Assembly (NCBI GenBank): GCA_964496575.1
Contig: CAZCAC010000021.1
Span: forward strand, 20,638-84,637
Direction: 5' to 3'
Source of the DNA: CAZCAC01 sp964496575
GTDB lineage: Bacteria; Planctomycetota; UBA1135; GCA-002686595
Length of the DNA: 64,000 bases
Shown: piece after piece, positions 1 to 8,634 of the stretch
Numbering within the stretch: the first letter of the stretch is position 1
Layout of the letters: the number at the start of each line of letters is the position of its first letter
Position numbers and translations under genes: made by a program
The notes under the pieces: model-generated
What the model was told of the DNA's origin: nothing
Databases searched by the model: none
Seen by the model: the letters and a program-made list of their open reading frames with translations, nothing else

Positions 1-2
1 GT

Positions 3-80
3 GAAGGGCCGTGCCAGACGGGGCAAGGGGAGCAAGAGATCGGGGCGATCGTCGAGGAGACGAACGCGGGGTCATTATGA
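3..80 (+). CDS. 3' end of an upstream gene (partial, tentative)
   Basis: Frame 3 is open from the left edge to a TGA at 78-80 and reads as a plausible C-terminus ending IVEETNAGSL with mostly G/C third positions. It would converge on the sulfatase, and the long inverted repeat at 102-186 lies between them as a shared terminator should. Only 25 codons are visible, so no function can be given and the frame itself is uncertain. Confidence 0.3.
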   Translation, partial: EGPCQTGQGEQEIGAIVEETNAGSL

Positions 81-101
81 CTCACCGCTCCCTCTCGGAA
101 A

Positions 102-186
102 TACCGAACCATCTCTAAACGGGCCGACCGACCCAGGGATTCTCGGGATTCCTGGATAGGTCGGCCCGTCTGGAGATGGTTCGGTA
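102..186. terminator. Long inverted repeat, probable bidirectional terminator
   Basis: The arms at 102-129 and 159-186 are complementary at 26 of 28 positions around a 29-nt loop. The outer ends read TACCGAACC and GGTTCGGTA. It lies 28 nt beyond the sulfatase stop and 22 nt beyond the tentative plus-strand stop at 80. There is no T-tract. It resembles the other long palindromes at gene ends in this window. Confidence 0.6.
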
Positions 187-213
187 TCGGTTCGGGATCG
201 TGATCGAGCTCCG

Positions 214-2310
214 TCAACGCCCTTCGATCCACCGATCGATGTCCTCGACGGTGATCACGCCGAAGTACACGCGAAGATCCTCCAGATCACCAGCAAAGGG
301 TGCGTCGCCCTCGTACCTCCCGACGTTGGAGCCCGCGTCCCGGCCGACCGTCAAGCCCTCGAGCGGCTTCGAGGAGAGGATCTTCGCCGACGCCGATCCC
401 TGGTGAACACCGTCGAGGTAGACGTGTGCGTAGCCCAGGTGATCCAGCGATCCGATCAGGTGAATCCGTTTCCCGAGCTCGAGCCTGGTCGGGGACATCA
501 TCTCGATCGACTCGCCCCCCTCGCGAACCGCGAAGCAGGGCTTGCCGGCGCGCAGGTACAGGCTGTATCCACGGGTCTCGCCACCCTGCGCGAGGATCAC
601 CCCGTCCGCCGAGCTCGGTGTGACCCATCCGCCGACGTGCACCGCCATGGCCGTCGGGTCGAGGCCCGCGCGGGTGCGCTCATCGGGTGCTGGGAGTCGC
701 AGCACCTCGCGCAGCTCGACCTTCGAGGCCCGGTCGCGGAGCCTCTCCTGCATCCAGTCACCGATCGGCTCGGTCGGTTTCGTGTCGCCGTAGTGCTCCT
801 GGAGCCTCGAGAGCTCCGCCTCGAGCTGCTTCCGGACCTCAGCGTACGCCTCGTCGTCGTACACGCTGCGCAGCTCGTGGGGGTCCTCCTCGAGGTCGAA
901 CAGCTCCCCTTCGCCGATCTCGTAGTAACGAATCAGTTTGTGTCTCGCGGTGCGCACGCCGAAGTGCCTCGGCACGTTGTGCTCGGAGGGCTGCTCGTAG
1001 TAGTGGTAGTAGATCGACTCCCGCCAGTCGGTCGGTTCCTCGCCCTTCAGGAGCGGCACCAGTGAGCGTCCCTGCACGTCGTCGGGGATCGAGACGCCGG
1101 CCAGGTCGAGGAAGGTCGGTGCGAAGTCGAGGTTCTGTACCAGCTCATTGCTCACCGTTCCCGGCTCGACCCCCGCCGGCCACCGCGCGACGAGCGGCAT
1201 GCGCAACGACTCCTCGTACATCCAGCGCTTGTCGAACCAGCCGTGATCGCCGAGAAAGAAGCCCTGGTCCGAGGTGTAGAGCACGATCGTGTTCTCGGCC
1301 AGTCCGCTCTCGTCGAGGTAGGCGAGGACGCGGCCGAGGTTGTCGTCGATCGAGGCGATCGAGCGCAGGTAGTCCTTGATGTAGCGCTGGTAGATGAAGC
1401 GCACGAGCTCGTCCCCTTCGATCTCGCCCGCGTCGAAGGCCTCGCGGAAGATCGCGTTGCGGGGAGCGTAGAAGGCGTCCCAGGCCTCCCGCTGCTCCGG
1501 TGTGAGCCCGTCGAGGTAGGCCGGCTCCCAGCGGAAGTTGAAGTGCTCGAAGGGCCGATCGAGCTTCAGGTCGTACATCCCGGTCATGTGCCGCGCGAGG
1601 CTGAGCTTCTGTGCCCGCGCGCCCGAGTTCCTTCCCTCCCAGTCGTCGAAGAGCGTCACCGGCTCGGGGGGGTCTTCTCCGTCGTAGAGCTGGAAGTATC
1701 TCGGTGCCGGCATCCAGTTGCGGTGCGGCGCCTTGTGCTGGTACATCAGCATGAACGGCTTCTCGGGATCGCGCCCTTCCTTCAACCAGGCGAGCGCGCG
1801 ATCGGTCAAGACGTCGGTGACGTACCCCTCGTGCGCGACGGTCCCCTCCGCAGTCTTCAGCGGAGAGTTGTAGTAGACCCCCTGGCCGAGCAGGATCTCC
1901 CAGTGGTCGAACCCGGTAGGGTCCGACTTCAGGTGCCACTTGCCGATGATGGCGGTCTGGTAACCGGCTTCGCGCAGCAGCTTTGGGAAGGTCTGCTGCG
2001 CCCCGTCGAATCGCTCGCGGTTGGTCGGTAGGCCGTTCCGATGGGAGTGCTTCCCGGTGAGGATGACCGCCCGGCTCGGTCCACAGATGGCGTTCGTGCA
2101 GAAGCACGAGTCGAACCGGATCCCCTCACGCGCGAGCCGATCGATGTTCGGCGTCCGGTTTAGCTTGGAGCCGTACGAGCTCACGGCGTGCGTGGCGTGG
2201 TCGTCGGCGAAGACGAGGAGAATGTTCGGGCGCTCCGCGGCGAGGGAACGGCCGGCGAGGCTCGCCAGGGCGACGGCGGTGAGGATCAGCGGAGGCATGG
2301 CTTTCGGCAT
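214..2310 (-). CDS. Secreted Cys-type sulfatase with LamG-like C-terminus
   Basis: This is a 698-residue type I sulfatase, a formylglycine-dependent hydrolase of sulfate esters, probably on sulfated polysaccharide outside the cytoplasm. The start at 2310 gives a signal peptide (PPLILTAVALASLAG, then SLAAERPN). The family opening RPNILLVFADDH binds metal, and Cys76 lies in CGPSR, the C-x-P-S-R motif matured to formylglycine. A later GKWH motif and the YTSDQGFFLGDHGWFDKR segment are typical of the family. Residues from about 545 to the end look like a concanavalin/LamG fold (LYLRAGKPCFAVREGG, then DGVHQGSAS), probably for carbohydrate binding. An in-frame Met 28 codons upstream exists but would bury the signal peptide. 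The exact substrate cannot be told from sequence. Confidence 0.93.
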   Translation of the reverse strand: MPKAMPPLILTAVALASLAGRSLAAERPNILLVFADDHATHAVSSYGSKLNRTPNIDRLAREGIRFDSCFCTNAICGPSRAVILTGKHSHRNGLPTNRERFDGAQQTFPKLLREAGYQTAIIGKWHLKSDPTGFDHWEILLGQGVYYNSPLKTAEGTVAHEGYVTDVLTDRALAWLKEGRDPEKPFMLMYQHKAPHRNWMPAPRYFQLYDGEDPPEPVTLFDDWEGRNSGARAQKLSLARHMTGMYDLKLDRPFEHFNFRWEPAYLDGLTPEQREAWDAFYAPRNAIFREAFDAGEIEGDELVRFIYQRYIKDYLRSIASIDDNLGRVLAYLDESGLAENTIVLYTSDQGFFLGDHGWFDKRWMYEESLRMPLVARWPAGVEPGTVSNELVQNLDFAPTFLDLAGVSIPDDVQGRSLVPLLKGEEPTDWRESIYYHYYEQPSEHNVPRHFGVRTARHKLIRYYEIGEGELFDLEEDPHELRSVYDDEAYAEVRKQLEAELSRLQEHYGDTKPTEPIGDWMQERLRDRASKVELREVLRLPAPDERTRAGLDPTAMAVHVGGWVTPSSADGVILAQGGETRGYSLYLRAGKPCFAVREGGESIEMMSPTRLELGKRIHLIGSLDHLGYAHVYLDGVHQGSASAKILSSKPLEGLTVGRDAGSNVGRYEGDAPFAGDLEDLRVYFGVITVEDIDRWIEGR

Positions 2311-2418
2311 GGGTAGATCGTACGGGCGGCGAGCTCTCTTCGCACGACCACGATCCGCCTCACCGGTCGCCACCCCGTCGAGAAGGGCCAGCACCGCGAG
2401 GGCAAGGGACGGACGTCG

Positions 2419-2691
2419 TCAGTCGCAGCCGTCGTGCCAGTGCAGCGGAGCGATCCAGAGTCCCTTCGCGTCGAGCCCTACCCGGGTGAGGTACCACTGG
2501 CCGTCCGTGTCCTGGACGATCTCCGGGGCGTGCGAGCCCTTCTCCTCCTTGGAGAACCTGGCGACGTGATCCCTCTCCGGGTCCCAGTGGAACGGCGACT
2601 CACTGCGGAAGACGTCCACGCCGTCGTTCGAGCTCGGGACGTGTAGGGTGCAACACCGCTGCTCGGTCAGCTCACGCGCGCCACCGCCCGC
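2419..2691 (-). pseudogene. Remnant of a GH43/GH32-like beta-propeller hydrolase
   Basis: The frame that ends the acetyltransferase gene stays open for 90 codons after its stop. It encodes text typical of the last blades of five-bladed propeller glycosidases: DVFRSESPFHWD, then SHAPEIVQDTDGQWYLTRVG and GLWIAPLHWH. No start codon, signal peptide or N-terminal blades are present, so this is a C-terminal remnant or decayed gene rather than a working enzyme. A short GTG-initiated ORF from 2619 could be translated but would be only 66 residues. Its place between a sulfatase and a polysaccharide locus suggests a lost carbohydrate-degradation gene. The family assignment is by eye. Confidence 0.5.
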
Positions 2692-3792
2692 TCAGACGTC
2701 GTTCGCGTCCCCGAGGGTGAACGTCCACCGCGCCGGATCGTAGATCGCCTGGTGCGAGGAGTCCGGGGTGAACAGGATCGGGACTCGGGAGCGGTTCCAG
2801 CGCAGCCCGGCGGCTCGCAGCGACTCGGTCAGCGGCGCATCGGTCAGTGCCCACGCCTGGGCCATGATGCAGCCCTCGTTCGCGAAGCGCTCGATCGCCC
2901 AGCGAAGCATGATGCGGGTCGCGTCGCGTTCCCCCTTCCGGCAGAGGAGGTCGACAATGTCGCCGCAGGGCTGGCCGCGGCGGATCGTGCGCTTCAGGAC
3001 CATGAAGCCAACCAGCTCCGAGCCCCGATCGCAGCGGAAGATCTCGTAGCGGTCCGGTCCGTCGACGAAGCGCCAGTTCAGGTACTCCGCGTTCCGGATC
3101 AGGCAGACGTCGCCGCGCTCGGCCTCTTCCCACAGGGTGTCGAACTCCGGCCCGAAGCGCTCGAGCTCGGTGAAGGTGTAACCCTCCCGTCCCCGACCGA
3201 TCCTCGCGCGGCCCATCGCCCAGAGCTCATCTAGCGGCGGTCCGAGGAAGCGCGTGAGGGTGCGGGCCTTGCCCGCGGCCGCGAGGAGGCCCGACGGCCT
3301 CAGCACCCGACAGGCGAAGTGCAGCTCGTGAGTCTCACTGTAGCCCCATTTCTTCACGAAGATCGGATAGGAGTTGGGACTCGGCGTCACGTACCAGGTG
3401 TCGATTCCCGCCTCGCGAGCCTCTTCGAAGACCCCCCGGGCCAGGCGTCCCATCAGGCCGAGCCCCTGGTAGTCGGGGTCGGTGAACATGTCCATCGTCT
3501 TCCCGATGAGCACCTCGGTGCCCGACACGAGGAAGCGCTTGGGCGCGATCGCGAAGTTCCCGATGATCTTGCCCCGATGGCGCGCGACGTGGACGACTGC
3601 CGGGCCGGCCGGGTTCTCCAGGTACATCCAGCGGTAGTACGCCGCACTCCCGTCACGAATCCCGGCCGCCTCCGAGGCGCCGTCGTCCATGCCGCTGATC
3701 AGCGCAGCGATTCCCTCGGCGTCTTCGGCGGTGAAGGCTGAGACCTCGACCTCCTCGCGGAGGCGTTCTCTCTCGGTCGTTTTCGTGCTCAC
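2692..3792 (-). CDS. GNAT-family N-acetyltransferase
   Basis: A 366-residue cytoplasmic acetyltransferase with a classic GNAT core: HVARHRGKIIGNFAI, then TMDMFTDPDYQGLGLMGRL, where the Q-x-x-G-x-G/A-like QGLGLMG loop holds acetyl-CoA pyrophosphate. The segment SPNSYPIFVKKWGY is the usual family ending of the catalytic half. About 200 further residues follow, longer than a minimal GNAT of about 150 residues, so the C-terminal half may bind a large acceptor. The GTG start overlaps the stop of the upstream glycosyltransferase (GTGA), indicating translational coupling. In this locus it probably acetylates an amino sugar of the exported polymer; that role is inferred from context. Confidence 0.85.
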   Translation of the reverse strand: MSTKTTERERLREEVEVSAFTAEDAEGIAALISGMDDGASEAAGIRDGSAAYYRWMYLENPAGPAVVHVARHRGKIIGNFAIAPKRFLVSGTEVLIGKTMDMFTDPDYQGLGLMGRLARGVFEEAREAGIDTWYVTPSPNSYPIFVKKWGYSETHELHFACRVLRPSGLLAAAGKARTLTRFLGPPLDELWAMGRARIGRGREGYTFTELERFGPEFDTLWEEAERGDVCLIRNAEYLNWRFVDGPDRYEIFRCDRGSELVGFMVLKRTIRRGQPCGDIVDLLCRKGERDATRIMLRWAIERFANEGCIMAQAWALTDAPLTESLRAAGLRWNRSRVPILFTPDSSHQAIYDPARWTFTLGDANDV

Positions 3793-4757
3793 TCGGCCAG
3801 CTCCTTTCCGAGAATGGGGTTACGTCCGCGATTGAAGAGGTACCAGGAGAGCTGAGCCCAGCTCGAGTGGATCAAGTGTCGACTGCTCGCGCGGTCACCG
3901 AGTCCGAGGAGGTACCTGCCCGTGGACAGGCTGAGCCGGAGACCATAGCGCAGCAGCATCAGGGCGATGTAGGCCGGATAGGTGAGCGGAGACAGGTGCT
4001 TCTTCCAGTACTGGTAGCCGGCGTGCGAGTGCTGCAGCTTGAAGTGGATCGGCGCCTTGCCGGAGCTCACCCCGCCCAGGTGGATCGCCGTCGCCTCCGC
4101 GCAGTACATCGTCTTCCAGCCGTTGTCGTTGAAGCGTTTGCCCCAGTCGGTGTCCTCGCAGTAGATGAAGAAGCGCTCGTCGAGGAACCCTACCTGGTCG
4201 AGCGCCTCCTTCCGCAGGACCTGCAAGCAGCCCGAGAGCACCTGAACCGGCTGCGTGCGCTCCGTGTCGAAGTCGGGGTAGAGCTGCCCGCGGAAGAAAG
4301 TGCTGTGCGGGAAGAAGCGGTCGAGGAAGAGCGCCTCCATCAACGTGGAGCGAAGTGTCGGCACCTCGCGGCAGTTGTAACGCACACTGCCGTCCTCGTT
4401 GGTCGTCCGGGGGCCGACTGCCGCCACATCGGGGTTGGCGTCCATGTACTCGACGAGGCGATCGAGGCAGCCGTCCTCGAGCTCGATGTCGGAGTTCAGG
4501 ATGCAGGAGTAGCGTCCGGAGCACTGCCGCAAGCCGACGTTGATCCCGCGCGCGAAGCCGAGGTTGCGGTCGTTGACGGTCAGCCGGACCTCGGGGCAAT
4601 GCTCGCGTACGGCCTCGGGGGAGCCGTCCTCCGAAGCGTTGTCGACGACGATGATCTCGTAACGACAGTTCGTCTCGGCGTGAATCGACTTGATGCACTC
4701 GAGCAGCATGTCTCGGGTGTTCCAGTTGAGGATCACGATCGACAGGTCGAGGGTCAC
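3789..4757 (-). CDS. Glycosyltransferase family 2
   Basis: A GT-A fold glycosyltransferase of about 322 residues that adds a sugar to the growing lipid-linked repeat unit at the inner membrane. It shows the GT2 opening LSIVILNWNTRDML, the nucleotide-binding IIVVDNASEDGS, LGFARGINVGL and the ILNSDIEL version of the DxD motif. The CEDTDWGKRF segment is the acceptor-side ED motif seen in rhamnosyltransferase-type GT2 enzymes. Two GTG codons are possible; the one at 4757 is 8 nt from an AAGGAG sequence and is preferred over 4763, which is almost on top of it. It lies 15 nt downstream of the asparagine synthase gene and overlaps the acetyltransferase gene. Confidence 0.9.
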   Translation of the reverse strand: MTLDLSIVILNWNTRDMLLECIKSIHAETNCRYEIIVVDNASEDGSPEAVREHCPEVRLTVNDRNLGFARGINVGLRQCSGRYSCILNSDIELEDGCLDRLVEYMDANPDVAAVGPRTTNEDGSVRYNCREVPTLRSTLMEALFLDRFFPHSTFFRGQLYPDFDTERTQPVQVLSGCLQVLRKEALDQVGFLDERFFIYCEDTDWGKRFNDNGWKTMYCAEATAIHLGGVSSGKAPIHFKLQHSHAGYQYWKKHLSPLTYPAYIALMLLRYGLRLSLSTGRYLLGLGDRASSRHLIHSSWAQLSWYLFNRGRNPILGKELAE

Positions 4758-4772
4758 GGGCACACTCCTTCC

Positions 4773-6650
4773 TCAGGCGGCGGTCCGGAACGGCGTGGCG
4801 ATCTGGCTCTGGAAGCGCCGGTACCAGACCTCCAGCCCCAGCAGGTTCCACAGACGCATCTCCTCGTTCCGGCGACCCGTTTCGTGGTCGCGGAGGATGC
4901 CGGCGACGACATCCCGGTCCAGATAGGACGCGACGAAGGAGCTGCTGCCCTTCAGCAGATCGTGAGCGTAGTCGTGAAGGCCGCCCTTGAACCACTCATC
5001 GAGAGGGACGGTGAAGCCGAGCTTCTTGCGGTTCGCGATCGTCTCGGGCAGGACCTGGTGAGCGATCTGCCGGAGAACCCACTTCACCTGGCCGTCGCGG
5101 ACTTTCATCCGGGAGGGCACCGTGAAGGCCAGCTCGACGAGCTCGTGGTCGAGGAACGGCGGGCGGTTTTCGATCGACTGCGCCATCGACATGCGATCCC
5201 CACGCTCGAGCAGGTTGTCGCTGAGCCAGGTGTGGCAGTCGAAGTGCAGCATGCGACCGAGGTGATCCCCGGAGGAGCGACGCCAGACTTCGGGGGTGTC
5301 AAGCTCGCCGTACCCGGCCCTGAGCGCGCGGCGCTCGTACCAGGCGAAAGGCGCGAACCACGACTGCATCCGCTCGGCGGTCGACCGCGAGGCGAGCGCG
5401 CGGGCAGCGATGCGCGGACGCTTCATCGAGTACGGCAACAGCCTCTCGGCGGCGCGGAAGACGGGTCTCCGGATGAACCCGGGCAGCATCCACGGCAGAC
5501 GCAGCTTCCGATCGAAGCGGTGCTTCGGATAGCCGGCGAAGATCTCGTCGGCTCCCTCACCGGAGAGCAGCACCTTGACACTCTCGCGGGCGCGGGCGGC
5601 GATCTGCGAGACGGCCACGTCGGCCGGCTGGGAGAGCGGGCCGTCGCGGTGCCAGGTCAGCCGCTCCCACTGCTCGCGGAAGTCGTCGGCGGTGACGAGG
5701 ATCTCGTGGTGTTCCGTCCCGAGTGCCTCGCTGACCTGCCGCGCATAAGGCAGCTCGTCGAAGCGAGGGTCCTGGAACCCGGCCGAGAAGGTGGAGACCT
5801 TCCCGCCGTCGCGCGCCCTCTTCATGAGGGCGACCACCAGGCTGCTGTCGAGTCCGCCGCTCAGGTAGGCGCCGACCGGAACGTCGGCCACCAGCCGGAG
5901 CCGGACGGTCTCGTAGAGCTTCTCCTCGACCCGTTCGATCCACTCCTCGTCGGAGCCGTCGACGGGCGTCGTCCCTCCGGGCACTTCCCAGTAGGTGGAG
6001 ATCCTGGTCTTCCCCCGAGCATCGACGTGCAGCACGTGCCCCGGCGGCAGCTTGCGAATGCCCTTGAACAACGTCCTCGGCGGCGGAACCGAACCGTAGG
6101 TCAGGTACTCCTCCACCGCCTCGTCGTCGATCCCCGGGTGCGGGTCGAGAATCTGGAGCAGGCTCTTGATCTCGGAGGCGAAGGCGAAAACGCTCTCGTC
6201 CTGGTAGTAGTACAGTGGCAGGATCCCCAGCCGGTCCCGCACCAACCACAGGTCATCGTTGCGCTGGTCGTAGCAGGCGAAGGCGAACTGGCCATTGAGC
6301 TGCTCGAGCGCCTTCTCCCCCCGAGCGCGACACAGCTCCAGGAGCGTCTCGGTATCGCCGGTGGTCTTCAGCTCCACTCCGCTCCGCAGCAACTCCTCGC
6401 GAAGCTCGCGGTAGTTGAACACTTCCCCGTTGTACGTGAGGTGGAAGGTCCCGTCCGCGCTGCTCATGGGCTGGACGGAGGCGGCCAGATCGATGATCGA
6501 GAGGCGCGTGTGCCCGAAACCGACGGTCCCCTTGATCAGCAGACCGTTGTCATCCGGCCCCCGGTGCTCCAGGGGTGCGATCATCGCCTTCAGCTCCGAA
6601 GCGGAGACCGGGGCCCTGTCAAGTCGGCGTATTCCAGCTATGCCGCACAC
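4773..6650 (-). CDS. asnB: Asparagine synthase (glutamine-hydrolysing) family amidotransferase
   Basis: A 625-residue two-domain enzyme. The N-terminal class II glutaminase domain starts with catalytic Cys2 (GTG start, then CGIAGI) and has LEHRGPDDNG and TYNGEVFNYRELR. The C-terminal synthetase domain has the pyrophosphatase loop SGGLDSSLV and the LLSGEGADEIFAGYPKHR motif. AsnB-type enzymes make an amide from glutamine and a carboxylate using ATP. In exopolysaccharide loci such as those linked to exosortase A, they usually modify the polymer or a precursor rather than supply asparagine. The start overlaps the upstream glycosyltransferase by 13 nt. A second, only moderately similar copy lies at 28431-30491. 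Confidence 0.92.
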   Translation of the reverse strand: MCGIAGIRRLDRAPVSASELKAMIAPLEHRGPDDNGLLIKGTVGFGHTRLSIIDLAASVQPMSSADGTFHLTYNGEVFNYRELREELLRSGVELKTTGDTETLLELCRARGEKALEQLNGQFAFACYDQRNDDLWLVRDRLGILPLYYYQDESVFAFASEIKSLLQILDPHPGIDDEAVEEYLTYGSVPPPRTLFKGIRKLPPGHVLHVDARGKTRISTYWEVPGGTTPVDGSDEEWIERVEEKLYETVRLRLVADVPVGAYLSGGLDSSLVVALMKRARDGGKVSTFSAGFQDPRFDELPYARQVSEALGTEHHEILVTADDFREQWERLTWHRDGPLSQPADVAVSQIAARARESVKVLLSGEGADEIFAGYPKHRFDRKLRLPWMLPGFIRRPVFRAAERLLPYSMKRPRIAARALASRSTAERMQSWFAPFAWYERRALRAGYGELDTPEVWRRSSGDHLGRMLHFDCHTWLSDNLLERGDRMSMAQSIENRPPFLDHELVELAFTVPSRMKVRDGQVKWVLRQIAHQVLPETIANRKKLGFTVPLDEWFKGGLHDYAHDLLKGSSSFVASYLDRDVVAGILRDHETGRRNEEMRLWNLLGLEVWYRRFQSQIATPFRTAA

Positions 6651-7837
6651 TTCTTCACCTGTTGGGCGGAGTCAAGCAGGTCCAGCAGCTCCTGCGTCCG
6701 CTGATCCCACGTCGAGTGCTCGAGCAGGGCCTTCCTGTCGCCGGGCGCTCGCTGGCCTTCGATCACGTTACGGATCGCCTCGATGAACGCGTCGGAGTCC
6801 CGGGCGATGTGCACCTGGTCCGCGTAGTGATCGATCTCCGGGAACCACGTGGTCACGATCTCCAGACCGAGCGCCAGGTACTCCTTGAGCTTGATCGGGT
6901 TGCAGTGCCGGATCCAGTCGTTGTCCAGCCAGGGCATGAGGGCGACATCGAACTCGGCTCCGAGAGCCGGGATCTCCTGGTAGTCGCGGTAGCCCAGGTA
7001 GTGGACGTTGTCGTATCGGGTCAGCCGATCGAGGGGGAGCGTCGTGTCTCCGATGAGGACGACGCTCGCCTGATCGAAGGTCTTGGCGACTCGCTCGAGC
7101 AGATCGATATCGATCACGTAGTCGTCGAAGCCTCCGAAGAAGCCGATGATCGGACGGCGCAGGTTCGACAGCTCGGTACGACCCCGCTCGGCGTCGAGGA
7201 AGTGAGTCAGATCGACGCCGTGATCGAGAAAGTACCCGCGGTCGCCAACCATGTGGCGCTCGCTCTCGAGGAAGGCACGGGCCGAGTACAGCACATGGTC
7301 CGAGCGCTCGAGGAGTGAGGTCTCCAGCGCTTCGATGACACCGGTGTTCGCCTCGTCGAAGGCGGAGTGCTTGTCGGATCGGTTGTAGGTGAGCGAGCGC
7401 CTCTTCATCGGTTCCGCAACGTCCCACGCCGTGGGCATCGTCAGGAAGATGTGGGGATCGACGATCCCCAGCCAGCGCGCCACGAGCTGGACCTGCCAGC
7501 GGATGAACCTCGCGTTCAGGGCCCGCAGCGTCGGGTTGCCGTAGAGGGGCAGGAACACGGGAGAGAAGACGGAGAAGTTCGGCACGTCCGGAAGCGGACG
7601 CCGGTGGTAGCGCAGGATGCTGCCGAGCTTGCGGAAGATGCGACGGAAGGGACGCGTTGATTTCCCCGGCGTCGGCATGCGCATCCCGAGGCTGTTGACC
7701 AGGAGCACCTTCCGGGTCCGGGCGACGCGCCGCATGAACTGGAAATCCGAGTGCCCTCGGTTGTGATACCACCAGTCCTGTCCGCAGAAGCAGATCAGGT
7801 CCGGACCGGAAGAGGGGTCCTGGTCCTGCGTGCTCAC
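6638..7837 (-). CDS. GT4-like glycosyltransferase
   Basis: A glycosyltransferase of about 399 residues. The N-terminal part contains CFCGQDWWYHNRGHSDFQ and ILRYHRRPLPDVPNFSVFSP. The C-terminal half has the Rossmann-like GFFGGFDDYVIDIDLLERVA and an ending around IKLKEYLALGLEIVTTWFPE, the E-x(7)-E-like donor-binding region of GT-B retaining enzymes. The GTG start at 7837 is preferred because AAGGAGGT lies immediately upstream; the frame is open further 5' but without a good start. It probably transfers a sugar during repeat-unit assembly. It follows the ATPase-like gene by about 100 nt and overlaps asnB. Confidence 0.82.
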   Translation of the reverse strand: MSTQDQDPSSGPDLICFCGQDWWYHNRGHSDFQFMRRVARTRKVLLVNSLGMRMPTPGKSTRPFRRIFRKLGSILRYHRRPLPDVPNFSVFSPVFLPLYGNPTLRALNARFIRWQVQLVARWLGIVDPHIFLTMPTAWDVAEPMKRRSLTYNRSDKHSAFDEANTGVIEALETSLLERSDHVLYSARAFLESERHMVGDRGYFLDHGVDLTHFLDAERGRTELSNLRRPIIGFFGGFDDYVIDIDLLERVAKTFDQASVVLIGDTTLPLDRLTRYDNVHYLGYRDYQEIPALGAEFDVALMPWLDNDWIRHCNPIKLKEYLALGLEIVTTWFPEIDHYADQVHIARDSDAFIEAIRNVIEGQRAPGDRKALLEHSTWDQRTQELLDLLDSAQQVKKCAA

Positions 7838-7941
7838 GGGACCTCCTTCACGAACGGGGATGAGCTTCCAGTCAGGGGAAGATCGGGACGTCTCATGCTG
7901 TTCGACTGATCGGGACTCGTCTTGCCATGCCGGCGGAGCCG

Positions 7942-8634
7942 TCAAGCCGCCTGGTGCTTCCCCAGCCCCAGCGGCAGGTGGGGCTTGAACCGGTTCAGGA
8001 AGACCCCACCGACCTTCACGCCGGCGTCCTCGACGATCTGGACCGCGGCCTTGGCTCGGTTGGTGTGCGTGGAGCCCGCCCGAACGACCAGGAGCACCTC
8101 GTCGACGTGCTCCAGCAAGAGGCAGGCCTCGGGGTGCTCGAGCAGGGGGGGAGCGTCGATGATGGTGAACGGGTGTTCGCGCGAGGTCTGGGTGATCAGT
8201 GCCCGCAGGGCTTCACCGGCGAGCTCACCTTCGGCGGGCGGGCGGCTGCCTCCCGCGGTGAGTACGTGGAGACCCTCCAGACTCGAACGGCGAACGGCCT
8301 GCGCGGGATCCGCGTCTCCGTTGGCCACGTCGAGCAGGCCGGGTCCTGGAGGCATTCCCAGGTAGCTGGCCATCGCCGGCTGGTAGAGGTTCGCTTCCAC
8401 CAGAGCCACATCGCGGCGGAAGTGGCGCACCAGCATGAGGGCCGTGCAGGTCGCCAGCGTGGTCGTCCCGTCGCCGTGCTCCGGGCTCGCGAACATCACG
8501 CGGTGCCGTCCTTGCACCTCCGCGGCCTGGGTGAGCTGGGCCAGCAGGGCGTGGAAGATCGGGCGGACGGAGGCGAGGGCTTCCTCGACGGGAAGCCAGC
8601 TTTTTTCGGTCAGGTGGATCTTGGTCGGGTTCAT
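7942..8634 (-). CDS. Degenerate BY-kinase / CpsD-CapB-like ATPase
   Basis: A 230-residue protein with the fold of the cytoplasmic ATPase partner of polysaccharide co-polymerases (CpsD, CapB, Wzc C-terminus). The P-loop reads HGDGTTTLA, where family members have GEGKST/TT, so the Walker A lysine is replaced by Thr. The A' motif is VALVEANLYQP instead of LIDxDxRxP. Walker B is recognisable as IIDAPPLLEH. There is no C-terminal tyrosine cluster. It probably binds the Wzz-like protein but may not be an active kinase. ATG at 8634 overlaps the stop of the Wzz-like gene by one base (TGATG), so the two are translationally coupled. Confidence 0.82.
   Translation of the reverse strand: MNPTKIHLTEKSWLPVEEALASVRPIFHALLAQLTQAAEVQGRHRVMFASPEHGDGTTTLATCTALMLVRHFRRDVALVEANLYQPAMASYLGMPPGPGLLDVANGDADPAQAVRRSSLEGLHVLTAGGSRPPAEGELAGEALRALITQTSREHPFTIIDAPPLLEHPEACLLLEHVDEVLLVVRAGSTHTNRAKAAVQIVEDAGVKVGGVFLNRFKPHLPLGLGKHQAA

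Noticed and set aside
3867..6704. Very long plus-strand open frame (945 codons)
   Set aside because: It lies antisense to the GT2 and asnB genes, has no family motifs and is a by-product of high GC3 on the other strand.
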